DNA of 64,000 nucleotides from Sphaerisporangium siamense (GCF_014205275.1 NZ_JACHND010000001.1:4278001-4342000), one strand, 5' to 3'. Shown: positions 25,241 to 35,316, counted from the first letter of the stretch. Notes: a model not told the origin generated them from the letters alone. A program made the numbers and translations.

Positions 25241-26413
25241 ATGCGTCCATTCAAAATCGAGATCCCACAGGCCGACCTCGACGACCTCAAGCGGAGAATC
25301 GCCGGCACGCGCTGGCCCGACGAATTGCCGGGCGTCGGCTGGGAGCGCGGTGTTCCCGTCGGCTACCTCAAGGAACTGGCCGAATACTGGCGCTCCGGCT
25401 ACGACTGGCGCGCGGCCGAGGAGAAGCTGAACCGCTTCCCGCAGTACATCACCGAGATCGACGGCGCCGACGTGCACTTCCTGCACGTCCGCTCGCCCGA
25501 GCCCGGCGCCACCCCGCTGATCATCACGCACGGCTGGCCCGGCTCGTTCGTCGAGTTCATCGACGTCATCGGCCCGCTCACCGACCCGCGCGCCCACGGC
25601 GGCGACCCGGCCGACGCCTTCCACGTGGTCATCCCGTCGATCCCCGGCCACGGCTTCTCGTCCCCGCTCACCCAGACCGGCTGGGACGTCCCCCGCGTCG
25701 CGCGGGCGTGGGCCGAGCTGATGAGCCGCCTCGGCTACGACCGCTACATCGCCCAGGGCGGCGACTGGGGCAAGGTCATCTCGCTGCAGCTCGGCCTCGT
25801 GGACCCCGAGCACGTCGCGGGCGTCCACATCAACATGCTGGTCACCTTCCCGCCGAGCGAGGCGGCCATCGCCGAGCTGAACGCCGAGGACATGACCCGG
25901 CTCCAGCACGGCGGCCACTTCCAGCAGGACGGCACCGGCTGGCAGAAGATCCAGTCCACCCGCCCGCAGACCCTGGCCTACGCGCTCACCGACTCCCCGG
26001 TCGGCCAGCTCGCCTGGATCACCGAGAAGTTCTACGAGTGGACCGCCTCGGAGAACTCCCCGGAGGAGGCGGTGGACCGCGACGACCTGCTGACCAACGT
26101 CACCCTCTACTGGCTGACCGCGACCGCCGGCTCCTCGGCGCAGTTCTACCGCGAGTCCTCCTACGGCGACGCCGCCTTCGCCCAGACCTGGGGCGGCCCC
26201 TGGCCGCTGACCATGCCGGCCGCCGTCGCGGTCTTCCCCGGCGACGCCACCCGGCCGATCCGCAGCTGGGGCGAGAAGGTCATCCCGTCCATCACCCGGT
26301 GGACGGAGTTCGAGAAGGGCGGCCACTTCGCCGCCATGGAGCAGCCCGAGCTGCTCGTCGGTGACGTCCGCGCCTTCGCCCGCTCGCTCGTCCGCGAGCC
26401 GGCCCGGGCCTGA
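25241..26413 (+). CDS. Epoxide hydrolase with EHN domain
   Basis: A 390-residue alpha/beta hydrolase of the microsomal-type epoxide hydrolase family. The N-terminal EHN region (residues about 1-110) precedes the oxyanion motif HGWP (97-100). The nucleophile is D175 in GGDWG, and the catalytic His is in [14 protein letters not shown] near the end. It opens an epoxide to a vicinal diol. EHN-type hydrolases of this size occur in nine-membered enediyne pathways (SgcF, NcsF2), but also elsewhere, so it is suggestive only. It is first in an operon with the FAD monooxygenase, which could supply the epoxide. It starts at ATG behind AGGTG. Confidence 0.9.
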   Translation: MRPFKIEIPQADLDDLKRRIAGTRWPDELPGVGWERGVPVGYLKELAEYWRSGYDWRAAEEKLNRFPQYITEIDGADVHFLHVRSPEPGATPLIITHGWPGSFVEFIDVIGPLTDPRAHGGDPADAFHVVIPSIPGHGFSSPLTQTGWDVPRVARAWAELMSRLGYDRYIAQGGDWGKVISLQLGLVDPEHVAGVHINMLVTFPPSEAAIAELNAEDMTRLQHGGHFQQDGTGWQKIQSTRPQTLAYALTDSPVGQLAWITEKFYEWTASENSPEEAVDRDDLLTNVTLYWLTATAGSSAQFYRESSYGDAAFAQTWGGPWPLTMPAAVAVFPGDATRPIRSWGEKVIPSITRWTEFEKGGHFAAMEQPELLVGDVRAFARSLVREPARA

Positions 26414-26452
26414 CCAGGCGACGTTGAGCACGAGAGAGGTGAGGTGACCGTC

Positions 26453-27862
26453 ATGGCAGACCTTGCAGGAAACCCGGTAGGAAACCGCGCGGTCGTTCTC
26501 GGCGGGAGCATGGCGGGCCTGCTGGCGGCGCGCGTGCTGTCGGAGTCGTACGCCGAGGTGCTGATCGTCGACCGCGACAAGCTGATCGGGGTGACCACCG
26601 CGCGGCGCGGGGTGCCCCAGGGTCGTCACGTGCACGGACTGCTCGCCCGCGGGCAGCAGATCCTCGAAGAGCTGTTCCCCGGCTTCACCCAGCGGACCAT
26701 CGCCGCGGGCGTCCCCACCGGCGACCTCGGCACGCTGCGCTGGTACTTCAACGGCGTGCGCCTCAAGCCGCGCGCGACCGGCCTGCTGTGCGTGTCGGCG
26801 GCCCGCCCGGTGCTGGAGGCCCACGTCCGCGAGGGCGTGCAGGCCCTGCCGAACGTCCGCTTCGTCGAGGAGACCGACATCGCCGGCCTCGTCGCCACGC
26901 CCGAGGGCGACCGGGTCACCGGCGTCCGCGTGCAGCGGCACGGCGGCGGCGCGGCCGAGGAGACCATCGAGGCCGACCTGGTGGTCGACGCCACCGGCCG
27001 CGGCTCGCGCACGCCCGTCTGGCTGGAGGAGCTCGGCTACGAGCGTCCCGAAGAGTCGCAGATCAAGGTCAACCTGACGTACACGAGCGGGCAGTTCCGG
27101 CTGCGCGACGAGAGCATCCTCAACGGCGACCTCTCGATCAACCCGGTGTCCTCGCCGTCGCACCCGCGCGGCGCGTTCTTCTCCCGGATCGAGAACGGCA
27201 AGTCCGCGCTGTCGCTGACCGGCGTCCTCGGCGACGCCGCGCCGACCGACCGCGAAGGCTTCATGGACTTCGTCAAGTCGCTGCCGGTGCCGGACATCTA
27301 CGACGTCATCAAGGACGCCGAGCCGCTGGACGACCTGGTCGCGTTCAAGTACCCGGCGAGCGTCCGGCGCCACTACGAGCGGCTGGAGCGCTTCCCCGAG
27401 CGCCTGCTCGTGCTCGGCGACGCCGCGTGCAGCTTCAACCCGGTGTACGGCCAGGGCATGACCGTCGCCGCGCTCGAAGCCCTCACGCTGCGCGACCACC
27501 TCCGGCGCGGCGTGCCGGACCCCAAGGCGTTCCTCACGGACATCTCGAACGTCATCGAGGTGCCGTGGGGCGTCTCGGCCGGCGGTGACCTCGCCTACGA
27601 GGAGGTCGAGGCGCCCCGCCCGCCGATGGTGCGCATCATGAACAACTACATGGCGATGCTCCAGGCGTCCGCGACCCGCGACGGCGCCATCACCAGGACG
27701 TTCATGCGCGTCGCCGGGCTCGTCGACTCCCCGCAGGACCTGATGAGCCCCGACATGATGTTCCGCGTCATCTGGAACGCCAAGCCGGATCCGCAGCCCA
27801 GCGCGCCGAACTGGCAGGCCTCCCGGCCGGAGCTGGCGGGCCGGGTTCCCGTTCCCGCCTGA
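26453..27862 (+). CDS. FAD-dependent monooxygenase / hydroxylase
   Basis: A 469-residue flavoprotein with the N-terminal dinucleotide fold VVLGGSMAGLLAARVLSESY, the DG-type central motif LVVDATGRGSRTP, and the second FAD motif LVLGDAACSFNPVYGQGM. This is the aromatic hydroxylase / geranylgeranyl-reductase-like superfamily. Likely activities are hydroxylation or epoxidation of a pathway intermediate with NAD(P)H and oxygen. In this setting the substrate could be the anthranilate-derived ring or a polyene that the neighbouring epoxide hydrolase then opens. ATG 26453 is preferred over GTG 26444 because GAGG lies 8 bp upstream. The stop is followed by a hairpin. Confidence 0.85.
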   Translation: MADLAGNPVGNRAVVLGGSMAGLLAARVLSESYAEVLIVDRDKLIGVTTARRGVPQGRHVHGLLARGQQILEELFPGFTQRTIAAGVPTGDLGTLRWYFNGVRLKPRATGLLCVSAARPVLEAHVREGVQALPNVRFVEETDIAGLVATPEGDRVTGVRVQRHGGGAAEETIEADLVVDATGRGSRTPVWLEELGYERPEESQIKVNLTYTSGQFRLRDESILNGDLSINPVSSPSHPRGAFFSRIENGKSALSLTGVLGDAAPTDREGFMDFVKSLPVPDIYDVIKDAEPLDDLVAFKYPASVRRHYERLERFPERLLVLGDAACSFNPVYGQGMTVAALEALTLRDHLRRGVPDPKAFLTDISNVIEVPWGVSAGGDLAYEEVEAPRPPMVRIMNNYMAMLQASATRDGAITRTFMRVAGLVDSPQDLMSPDMMFRVIWNAKPDPQPSAPNWQASRPELAGRVPVPA

Positions 27863-27881
27863 TCGAAACGGGACCCCGGAC

Positions 27882-27920
27882 GGTCCGGCGGGCGGGACGG
27901 ACGCTCCCGCCCGCCGGACC
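27882..27920 (+). terminator. Hairpin terminator after the FAD monooxygenase gene
   Basis: A 16-bp perfect stem, GGTCCGGCGGGCGGGA (27882-27897) with 27905-27920, and a 7-base loop, starting 19 bp past the stop codon. Confidence 0.8.
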
Positions 27921-27963
27921 TCTTCGCGTCTCCCGGGAGCCTCTTCGCGTCCCGGGAAAGACC

Positions 27964-28008
27964 GCACGCAGGAAGATGCGCGCACGACACGGGGCTGCCA
28001 GGCTGGTC
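27964..28008 (+). promoter_or_regulatory. Bipartite cluster element for the UvrA-like resistance gene
   Basis: GCACGCAGGAAGATGCG (27964-27980), a 22-bp spacer, then CTGGTC (28003-28008). The first box is strong and the second weak. It places the resistance gene under the same control as biosynthesis. Confidence 0.65.
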
Positions 28009-28115
28009 GGCCCAGCCGCGTCCGCGCGCACCGGGCGCCGGCATGGGCTCCGGCGGCGACGCCGGGTGAGCGGAACGTCACGCGACCAGGGAAACGACCA
28101 GGAAAAGGGGAGTCC

Positions 28116-30431
28116 ATGAGCGTCACCGTGGAAAGGCCGGGGCCGGCAGCGGCGGCCGTGGAGGCGGCGGACGGCATCCGCGTCGTCGGAGCTCGGGAGA
28201 ACAACCTCAAGGACGTGTCCCTGACGATCCCCAAGAACAAGATCACGGTGTTCACCGGGGTGTCGGGGTCGGGCAAGTCGTCCATCGTCTTCGACACGAT
28301 CGGCGTCGAGGCGCAGCGCCAGCTCAACGGCACCTTCCCCGCGTTCATCCGCAACCAGCTCCCCAAGTACGAGCGGCCGCAGGCGGACGCGATCGAGAAC
28401 CTGACCGCGCCGGTCGTCGTCGACCAGAAGCCGGTCGGCGGCAACGCGCGCTCCACCGTCGGCACGATGACCGACATCTACTCGGTGATCCGGGCGCTGT
28501 TCGCCCGGCACGGCTCGCCGACCGACGGCCTCGTCTCGACGTACTCGTTCAACGACCCCAAGGGCATGTGCCCCGAGTGCGACGGGCTCGGGCAGGCCGT
28601 CCGCGCCGACCCGGACCTGATGTTCGACAAGGCCAAGTCGCTCAACGAGGGCGCGATCCTGCTGCCCAACTACGGCGTGGGCAGCGCCGACTGGCAGCTC
28701 TACGCCAACTCCGGCCGGCTCGACCCCGACAAGCCGCTGAAGGACTACACCGCCGAGGAGTGGGAGCTGTTCACCCGCGGCAGCGGCTTCAAGGTGCAGC
28801 TCAACGTGAAGAGCGGCTCCTACAAGACCAATTACGAGGGCGTGATCGACCGCTTCACCCGCCTCGGCGTCAAGCGCGACCTCAGCACGGTCAGCGAGCG
28901 CACCCGCGAGCAGATCCAGCGCTTCATCAGCGAGGGCACCTGCTCCGCCTGCGACGGCGCCCGGCTCAACCCCGCCGCGCTCGCCACCAAGATCGACGGG
29001 CGGAACATCGCCGACTGGTCGCGCATGCAGATCTCCGACCTGATCCAGGTGCTCGGCGCGATCGACGACCCGGTGGCCACGCCCATCGCCGAGGCCGCCC
29101 GCACCGCCCTGGCCCGGGTGGAGGCCATCGGCCTCGGCTACCTCAGCCTGGACCGCGCGACCGCCACCCTCTCCGGCGGCGAGAGCCAGCGCCTCAAGCT
29201 CGTCCGGCACCTCGGCAGCACGCTGACCGGCATGACGTACATCTTCGACGAGCCCAGCGTCGGCCTGCACCCGCGCGACGTCGGACGCCTCAACACCCTG
29301 CTGCGCGCGCTGCGCGACCAGGGCAACACCGTGATCGTCGTCGAGCACGACCCCGACGTCATCCAGATCGCCGACCACGTCGTGGACGTCGGCCCCAAGG
29401 CGGGCGCGCACGGCGGCGAGATCGTCTTCGAGGGCGACGTCGCCGGGCTGCGCGCGGCGGAGACGCTCACCGGGGAGGGGCTGCGCCGGGCCGTGCGCGG
29501 CAAGGAGACCTACCGCGAGCCGACCGGCGCGCTGGCCATCACCGGCGCCAGCCTGCACAACCTGAAGAACGTGTCGGTGGACGTGCCCACCGGCGTGCTG
29601 ACCGCGGTGACCGGCGTCGCCGGGTCCGGCAAGAGCAGCCTGATCGCGGAGGTCTTCGTCAAGGCCCACCCGGAGACCATCTTCGTGGACCAGTCGGCGA
29701 TCGCCGCGTCCTCCCGCTCCACGCCGGCCACCTACCTCGGCCTGATGGACCCGATCCGCAACCTGTTCGCCAAGGCCACCGGCGCCGCGGCCGGGCTGTT
29801 CAGCTTCAACTCCGAGGGCGCCTGCGAGGAGTGCCAGGGCCGCGGCGTGATCATCACCGAGCTGGCCTACATGGACCCGGTCACCACCCACTGCGACGTC
29901 TGCGACGGCCGCCGCTTCAAGGACGCGGTGCTGGAGCACAAGCTGCGCGGCAAGTCGATCGCCGACGTGCTGGAGCTGTCCGCCGAGGACGCCGTCGCGT
30001 TCTTCACCGAGGCTCCGCTGCGCCGCAAGCTGCGCCCGCTCGTCGAGGTGGGCCTGGACTACCTCAGCCTCGGCCAGCCGCTCAGCACCCTGTCCGGCGG
30101 CGAGCGCCAGCGCATCAAGCTCGCCACGCAGCTCGGCCGCACCGGCGGCGTGTACGTGCTGGACGAGCCCACCACCGGCCTGCACATGTCCGACATCGAC
30201 ACGCTGCTCGCCCTGCTCGACGGCCTGGTCGACAAGGGCAACACCGTCGTGCTCATCGAGCACAACCTGGACGTGGTCCAGCAGGCCGACTGGGTCATCG
30301 ACCTCGGCCCCGACGGCGGCAAGGCCGGCGGCGAGATCGTCTTCACCGGCACCCCGCGCGACCTGCTGAACTCCGCCGAGTCCCTCACCGGCGAGTACCT
30401 GCGCCGCTACCGAGCCGTCCACGCGTCCTGA
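28116..30431 (+). CDS. UvrA-like self-resistance protein (DrrC-like)
   Basis: A 771-residue ABC-class ATPase related to UvrA but nearly 200 residues shorter, the size of DrrC. Two ATPase modules are visible: Walker [17 protein letters not shown] (about residue 48) and [10 protein letters not shown] (about 505), with signature motifs [10 protein letters not shown] and [10 protein letters not shown]. Zinc-type cysteine clusters are present ([33 protein letters not shown]). UvrA paralogues of this kind occur in clusters for daunorubicin, bis-intercalators and other DNA-binding antibiotics, where they are thought to strip the drug from DNA. Its presence is the best evidence that the product attacks DNA. 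It has a cluster element and its own terminator. Confidence 0.93.
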   Translation: MSVTVERPGPAAAAVEAADGIRVVGARENNLKDVSLTIPKNKITVFTGVSGSGKSSIVFDTIGVEAQRQLNGTFPAFIRNQLPKYERPQADAIENLTAPVVVDQKPVGGNARSTVGTMTDIYSVIRALFARHGSPTDGLVSTYSFNDPKGMCPECDGLGQAVRADPDLMFDKAKSLNEGAILLPNYGVGSADWQLYANSGRLDPDKPLKDYTAEEWELFTRGSGFKVQLNVKSGSYKTNYEGVIDRFTRLGVKRDLSTVSERTREQIQRFISEGTCSACDGARLNPAALATKIDGRNIADWSRMQISDLIQVLGAIDDPVATPIAEAARTALARVEAIGLGYLSLDRATATLSGGESQRLKLVRHLGSTLTGMTYIFDEPSVGLHPRDVGRLNTLLRALRDQGNTVIVVEHDPDVIQIADHVVDVGPKAGAHGGEIVFEGDVAGLRAAETLTGEGLRRAVRGKETYREPTGALAITGASLHNLKNVSVDVPTGVLTAVTGVAGSGKSSLIAEVFVKAHPETIFVDQSAIAASSRSTPATYLGLMDPIRNLFAKATGAAAGLFSFNSEGACEECQGRGVIITELAYMDPVTTHCDVCDGRRFKDAVLEHKLRGKSIADVLELSAEDAVAFFTEAPLRRKLRPLVEVGLDYLSLGQPLSTLSGGERQRIKLATQLGRTGGVYVLDEPTTGLHMSDIDTLLALLDGLVDKGNTVVLIEHNLDVVQQADWVIDLGPDGGKAGGEIVFTGTPRDLLNSAESLTGEYLRRYRAVHAS

Positions 30432-30448
30432 ACGCGCTCCCGGACACG

Positions 30449-30483
30449 ACGGGGACCGGCCGCCGCGGCCGGTCCCCGTTTCG
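30449..30483 (+). terminator. Intrinsic terminator after the UvrA-like gene
   Basis: A 13-bp perfect stem, ACGGGGACCGGCC (30449-30461) with GGCCGGTCCCCGT (30467-30479), and a 5-base loop, followed by a short T run. Confidence 0.8.
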
Positions 30484-30510
30484 CACGGGCCCCGTTTCGC
30501 CGCGCACGCC

Positions 30511-30555
30511 GCAATCTGGAAGGTGCGCCGCGCCGATCGGCCCCTCGACCATTGA
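30511..30555 (+). promoter_or_regulatory. Bipartite cluster element for the O-methyltransferase-P450 operon
   Basis: GCAATCTGGAAGGTGCG (30511-30527), a 22-bp spacer ending CGAC, then CATTGA (30550-30555). Confidence 0.85.
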
Positions 30556-30622
30556 CCGTGCGCCCCGCCGTTCCACCGCACGTCCGCGCGGGCGCGCCCA
30601 GGTTTCGGCGAAGGAGGACGCG

Positions 30623-31627
30623 TTGGCAGGCGGGACAGGAACGGGCGCGGAGCTGTGGGCCATGGCCCACCTGGGGACGCCCATGGCCGTGCGCGTCGCG
30701 GCGACGCTGAGGATCGCCGACCACATCGCCCGCGGCGTGGACACCGCCGCCGCGCTGGCCCCGGTGGTGAACGCCGACGCCGACGCGCTGGAACGGCTCA
30801 TGCGCTACCTGGCCGCCAGGGGAGTGCTCACCCGCGACGCCGACGGCCGGTACGCGCTCACCCCCAAGGGCGAGCCGCTGCGCGACGACCACCCCGACGG
30901 CATGCGCGCCCAGCTCGACATCGAGGCGTGGGTCGGCCGCGCCGAGCTGGCCTTCGCCCACCTGCTGCACAGCGTCCGCAGCGGCGAGCCGGCGTTTCCA
31001 CTGCTGTTCGGCCACTCCTTCTGGGACGACCTGGCGCTGAACCCGGCGCTCGGCGAGGGGTTCGACGCCGCGATGGCCAAGGACATGCCGGTGCGCGCGC
31101 CCGCCATCGCCGAGGCGTACGACTGGGGGGCGCTCGGGCACGTCGTGGACGTCGGCGGCGGCGACGGCTCGCTGCTGACCGCCCTGCTGGAGCGGCACCC
31201 CACCCTGCGCGGCACGGTCGTCGACCAGCCGGAGACCGCCGAGGCCGCGCGCAAGGCGCTGGCCGCCGCGGGCCTGGCCGACCGCGCGGACGCGGTGGCG
31301 GGCAGCTTCTTCGACCCGCTGCCGCCGGGCGCGGGCGGGTACGTGCTGTCGCTCATCGTCCACAACTGGAACGACGAGGCGGTGCGCGCGATCCTGGGCC
31401 GCTGCGCGGAGGCGGCGGGCCGCGACGGGCGCGTGTTCATCGTCGAGAACATCGGCGACGACGGGGAGTCGCCGCACACCGGGATGGACCTGCGGATGCT
31501 CGTCTACTACGGCGGCAAGGAGCGCGGGCTCACCGACCTCGCCGCCCTGGCGGCGGACCGCGGGCTGGCCATCACGGGGGTCCACCGGGCGGGCAGGTTG
31601 TCCGTCGTCGAGCTGGCCGCTCGCTGA
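30623..31627 (+). CDS. SAM-dependent O-methyltransferase (DnrK/AcmI-like family)
   Basis: A 334-residue methyltransferase of the plant-type O-methyltransferase-2 family common in antibiotic clusters. It has an N-terminal winged-helix dimerisation domain (to about residue 120), SAM motif I VVDVGGGDGSLL (about residue 175), then LSLIVHNWNDE with the catalytic His region. Relatives methylate phenolic hydroxyls, and some methylate ring carbons of kynurenine-type substrates in PBD and actinomycin pathways. Given the anthranilate genes next door, a hydroxylated anthranilate is a reasonable substrate, but this is inference. The start is TTG 30623 behind AAGGAGG; ATG 30661 would cut the dimerisation helix. 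It is co-transcribed with the P450, 25 bp downstream. Confidence 0.88.
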   Translation: MAGGTGTGAELWAMAHLGTPMAVRVAATLRIADHIARGVDTAAALAPVVNADADALERLMRYLAARGVLTRDADGRYALTPKGEPLRDDHPDGMRAQLDIEAWVGRAELAFAHLLHSVRSGEPAFPLLFGHSFWDDLALNPALGEGFDAAMAKDMPVRAPAIAEAYDWGALGHVVDVGGGDGSLLTALLERHPTLRGTVVDQPETAEAARKALAAAGLADRADAVAGSFFDPLPPGAGGYVLSLIVHNWNDEAVRAILGRCAEAAGRDGRVFIVENIGDDGESPHTGMDLRMLVYYGGKERGLTDLAALAADRGLAITGVHRAGRLSVVELAAR

Positions 31628-31652
31628 GCGGCGGGACGGGGAGAGGAAGCCA

Positions 31653-32894
31653 GTGGCGGAGCAGGTGCTGGAGCAGGTCCTCGGACCTGCGGAGATCATC
31701 GCGACCATGGTCGCCCCCGAAGGGCGCATGAACCCGTACCCCTTCTACGAGGCGCTGCGGGCCCACGGGAACCTGCTGCACGTCAAACCCGGGCTCGTGG
31801 TCGTCGTCGGCTACGCCGAGTGCACGCGGGTGCTGCGGGACGGCCGGCTACAGGTGCAGGACGACAAGAACTACGACCTGATCTACCCGGACTGGCGCTC
31901 GCACTCCTCGCTGCGCGGGTTCACCAACTCCATGCTCTACACCAACCCGCCCGACCACGGCCGGATGCGCCGCCTGGTGACCAGCGCGCTCACCCCGCGC
32001 CAGGTCACCGGGCTGCGCCCCACTGTGGAGCGCATGACCGGCAAGCTGCTCGACCGCCTGGCCGAGCTGGGCGCGGGCGGCGCGCCCGTCGACCTGATGG
32101 CGGAGTTCGCCTTCCGGCTGCCCGTCGCGGTGATCAGCGAGCTGCTCGGCGTCCCCGAGGACAAGCAGGTGTGGTTCCGCCAGGTGGCGGCCGACGTGAT
32201 GATCGCGCTGGAGGGGCTGACCAACCCCGAGGAGCTGGCCATCGCCGACCGCGCGATGGACGACCTGGCGGCCTACCTCAACGAGCTCATCGAGCGCCGC
32301 AGCGCCGAGCCGTCCGACGACCTGCTGAGCAGGCTCGTCCAGGCCCGCGACGACGACGGCGACCGGCTCACGCACGACGAGCTGATGGGCAACCTGATGC
32401 TGCTGCTCAACGCCGGGTTCGACACCACCACCCACCTCATCGGGCACGGCGTCCTCCAGGCGCTGGAGCGGCCCGAGTTCGCCGACCGGCTGCGCGACGA
32501 GCCCGGCTTCGCCGTCGGATACGTCGAGGAGACGCTGCGCTTCGAGCCGCCGGTGCAGGCCACCAGCCGCTGGGCGCCGGCGGACATCACCATCATGGGC
32601 ATGGAGATCCCCGCCGACACCAAGATCGTCGTCATCATGGGGGCCGGCAACCGGGACCCGCTCCGCTTCCCCGAGCCGGACCGCTTCGACCCCGACCGGC
32701 CCGACATCCAGCCCCTGACCTTCGCCGCCGGCATCCACTACTGCGTCGGCGCGCCGCTGGCCCGCATGGAGGCGCAGATCGCGCTCCCCGAACTGCTGAG
32801 CCGCTTCCCCCGCCTGGCCGTCGCCGGCGAGCCGAGCTTCCGCGACCGCTGGCTCGTCCGCGGCCACGACTACGTGCCCGTCACCCTCGGATAG
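31653..32894 (+). CDS. Cytochrome P450 (second of two)
   Basis: A 413-residue soluble P450. It shows the I-helix AGFDTTTHLIG, the K-helix ExxR in ETLRFEPP and the heme loop FAAGIHYCVGAPLAR with the cysteine ligand. It starts at GTG behind a GGGGAGAGGA stretch, 25 bp after the O-methyltransferase gene, so the two form one operon. A hydroxylation and methylation sequence on one substrate, for example the aryl ring of the anthranilate unit, would explain the pairing, but the sequence does not prove it. Redox partners are not encoded nearby. It ends in a strong shared terminator. Confidence 0.9.
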   Translation: MAEQVLEQVLGPAEIIATMVAPEGRMNPYPFYEALRAHGNLLHVKPGLVVVVGYAECTRVLRDGRLQVQDDKNYDLIYPDWRSHSSLRGFTNSMLYTNPPDHGRMRRLVTSALTPRQVTGLRPTVERMTGKLLDRLAELGAGGAPVDLMAEFAFRLPVAVISELLGVPEDKQVWFRQVAADVMIALEGLTNPEELAIADRAMDDLAAYLNELIERRSAEPSDDLLSRLVQARDDDGDRLTHDELMGNLMLLLNAGFDTTTHLIGHGVLQALERPEFADRLRDEPGFAVGYVEETLRFEPPVQATSRWAPADITIMGMEIPADTKIVVIMGAGNRDPLRFPEPDRFDPDRPDIQPLTFAAGIHYCVGAPLARMEAQIALPELLSRFPRLAVAGEPSFRDRWLVRGHDYVPVTLG

Positions 32895-32924
32895 CCGCTC
32901 CCGCCGTTCTTTCGCTGTTCTTCC

Positions 32925-32959
32925 GCCGCCGCCCCTGCCCGCCGCGCAGGGGCGGCGGC
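32925..32959. terminator. Bidirectional hairpin between the P450 and kynureninase genes
   Basis: A perfect 14-bp stem, GCCGCCGCCCCTGC (32925-32938) with GCAGGGGCGGCGGC (32946-32959), separating convergent transcription units. Confidence 0.8.
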
Positions 32960-32972
32960 CGTCATGGGGGCG

Positions 32973-34223
32973 TCACGCGGCGGTGCGCGACGGCCGGTCC
33001 GCCAGCTCGGCGTCCAGGGCCTCGACGGCCGACAGGAGCTGGGCGTCGGACAGGTAGGGGGCCGGGCCGAGGCGCAGGTGACCGGCGCGGGCGTCGGCGC
33101 GGACGCCGCGGGCGGCCAGGCCCGCCCGCAGGCGGTCGGCGTGCGGGGTGCGCAGCGACAGGAACCCGCCGAAGTCTTCTGGGGAACCCGAGCGGTCGCG
33201 GGTGATGACGTCGTCGGGCGCGCCGAGCGCGTCGAAGGCGGCGGCCAGCAGGCCGACCTGGCGCAGCGACACCGCGCGCAGGAACGCGGGCGTCAGGCCC
33301 TGCTCGGCGAAGAAGCCGAAGACGTGCGCGGCGCGGTAGTGGCTCGTCGGGTCGTAGGTCGAGCCCGCGTACCGGGCGGCGCCGGTGGGATAGGCGACGG
33401 CGCCGGGACGGTGCGCCGCCGACAGCTCCGCGAACTCCGCGAACCAGCCGGTGATCACCGGGCGCAGCGCGTCGGCGTGCGCGGGCAGGCGCAGGAAGCA
33501 GTTGCCCTCGCCGAGCTGCAGGTACTTGTAGCCGCCCCCGACCACCCAGGCGTCCTCGATCCCCTCCATCGAGAACGGGACGGCGCCGAGCGCGTGGTAG
33601 GCGTCCACGAGCAGCTCGGCACCCCGCCGCGCGCAGGCGCCGGCCAGCGCGTCCAGGCCGGGGACGACGCGGGCGCTCTCGAACAGCACCGCCGAGACCA
33701 GCACGGCGGCCGTGCGGTCGTCCACCGCGGCGGCCATCCGCGCCGCCAGCGTGTCCGCCGGCGCGGCCGGCACCCGCACCACCTCGACGCCCTCCTCCGC
33801 CAGGCGGGCGAGCTGCCGCCGCAGCGTGTGGAACTCGCCGTCGGAGGTGATCAGGCGGGGACGCGACCGCAGGTCGAGCGCGGACAGGAACCGCAGGACC
33901 AGGTCGTGCGTGCTCGCGCCGAGGGCCAGGTCGGCGCGCGGGTCGCCGAGGAACAGGCGGAAGCCCTCGCGCACCCGCTCGGCCTTGGCGAACGCCGCCC
34001 CCCACTTCTCGTCCACCTCCAGCGCGGCGTCGCGGAACGCCTCGACCTGCCCGGTCAGCGCCACGTCCGGCCACGCCTGGTGCGAGTGCCCGGTCAGCAG
34101 CAGCCGCCGCGACACCTGGAAGGCGGAGTAGTGCGGCGCGAGCCGCCCCGACACGTCGCCGGGCGTCTCCCGCGGGAAGGGCGGCGTCTCGGTGAGGAGC
34201 GCGCCGGTCGCGGTGGCCGTCAC
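32973..34223 (-). CDS. kynU: Kynureninase
   Basis: A 416-residue PLP enzyme of the kynureninase branch of class V aminotransferases. The PLP lysine lies in GGGYKYLQLGEG. The Asp that contacts the cofactor is in LLVDAYHALG, and the substrate segment TGWFAEFAEL is typical. It cleaves kynurenine (or 3-hydroxykynurenine) to anthranilate (or 3-hydroxyanthranilate) and alanine. The GTG start overlaps the stop of the tryptophan dioxygenase gene (GTGA), so the two are translationally coupled. The same frame is open much further upstream, but only as a shadow of the dioxygenase gene. The pair dedicates tryptophan to an aryl-acid building block. No kynurenine 3-monooxygenase is seen. Confidence 0.9.
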   Translation of the reverse strand: MTATATGALLTETPPFPRETPGDVSGRLAPHYSAFQVSRRLLLTGHSHQAWPDVALTGQVEAFRDAALEVDEKWGAAFAKAERVREGFRLFLGDPRADLALGASTHDLVLRFLSALDLRSRPRLITSDGEFHTLRRQLARLAEEGVEVVRVPAAPADTLAARMAAAVDDRTAAVLVSAVLFESARVVPGLDALAGACARRGAELLVDAYHALGAVPFSMEGIEDAWVVGGGYKYLQLGEGNCFLRLPAHADALRPVITGWFAEFAELSAAHRPGAVAYPTGAARYAGSTYDPTSHYRAAHVFGFFAEQGLTPAFLRAVSLRQVGLLAAAFDALGAPDDVITRDRSGSPEDFGGFLSLRTPHADRLRAGLAARGVRADARAGHLRLGPAPYLSDAQLLSAVEALDAELADRPSRTAA

Positions 34224-35014
34224 ATCAACCCCCGCGCCGCCCACAGGTCGGGGAACAGGGGCGAGAACAGCGTGCCGCGCAGGTAGGCCGCGCCCGACGA
34301 GCCGCCCGTGCCCGGCCGCACGCCGATGATGCGCTCGACCATCTTCACGTGCCGGTAGCGCCACTCCTGCACGGCCTCGTCGATGTCCACCAGCCGCTCG
34401 CAGATGTGCGCGGCGCCGCTGTCGTCCTCGTACACCTTCGCCAGCACGGCCTGCACGTCCTCCGACGCCTCCCAGGGCGCGGACACGTCCCGGTTCAGCG
34501 CCGCGTGCGGCACGCCGTACCCGCGGATGAACAGGTAGGTGAGCAGCGAGTCGAACACGGAGGGACGGTTCATCGCCCGCTCGACGCGCTCGCGCTCCCG
34601 GCTGCCCGCGGGGTAGTGCGAGTACATCTTGCTCTCGCGGCGCCCGAGCGTCGCCTCGATCTCGCGGAACTGCGCCGACTGGAACCCGCTGCCGCTGCCG
34701 AGGCCGTCGCGGAAGGCGGTGAACTGGCGCGGGGTCATGGTCTCCAGGATGTCGACCTGCGAGATCGCCACCTTGAGGATCTTCACCGCCCGCGTGGCCG
34801 CCTGCATCGCGTTGGCCGTGTGCCCCTCGGTCAGATCCTGCTGGAACTTGCCGAACTCGTGCAGGAGCTGCTTGAACCACAGTTCGTACACCTGGTGGAC
34901 GACGATGAACAGCATCTCGTCGTGCTCTTCGGAGTTCGGGTGCTGGGCGTCCAGCACGTCGTCGAGCGCCAGGTAGGAGGAGTAGGTCAGCACGGCGGGC
35001 GGGTCGACGATCAT
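34220..35014 (-). CDS. kynA: Tryptophan 2,3-dioxygenase
   Basis: A 264-residue heme dioxygenase with all family blocks: TYSSYLALDDVLDAQ, HDEMLFIVVHQVYELWFKQL, GSGFQSAQFRE, and EWRYRHVKMVERIIG followed by GTGGSSGAAYL. It opens the indole ring of tryptophan to N-formylkynurenine. A separate formamidase is not in the window and may come from primary metabolism. ATG 35014 fits the family N-terminus. It heads a two-gene leftward operon with kynureninase. I could not find a convincing cluster element on this strand in the 482-bp gap upstream, so its promoter may differ from that of its neighbours. Confidence 0.95.
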   Translation of the reverse strand: MIVDPPAVLTYSSYLALDDVLDAQHPNSEEHDEMLFIVVHQVYELWFKQLLHEFGKFQQDLTEGHTANAMQAATRAVKILKVAISQVDILETMTPRQFTAFRDGLGSGSGFQSAQFREIEATLGRRESKMYSHYPAGSRERERVERAMNRPSVFDSLLTYLFIRGYGVPHAALNRDVSAPWEASEDVQAVLAKVYEDDSGAAHICERLVDIDEAVQEWRYRHVKMVERIIGVRPGTGGSSGAAYLRGTLFSPLFPDLWAARGLM

Positions 35015-35316
35015 GGCGTCACCATCCGGCCCTGCACGCGTGGACGGCGGCCTGCGGCGCGTCGCCGGCGCCGAGCGGCGCCAGTAAGGACTGCGGCATT
35101 TCTCTGTCCCTTTCCCCGGCCTGCGTTTCGAATTACGTGGTCCAATGCTGTGCCGGGTGCCGGGGCCGGACCATACGAAGGCAAGTCAGTTAGTTGCCCG
35201 CCGGTAGCAGCTTCCTGCCAGGGGAAAGCTGGACAGAATCTTCATCGGGTGGATCGGGGCCGCACCCGGTCCGACCGGCGGCGACGGCCGCGCCGGCGCG
35301 CGGAACCGCGAACACA

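Noticed and set aside
34224-34880. Upstream extension of the kynureninase frame
   Set aside because: It overlaps the complete tryptophan dioxygenase gene in another frame. The GTGA junction at 34220-34223 gives a proper start.
35090-35170. Possible minus-strand cluster element for the dioxygenase operon
   Set aside because: Partial matches such as GAGAAATGCC on the minus strand lack the GCAWT half and have no second box at 22 bp.
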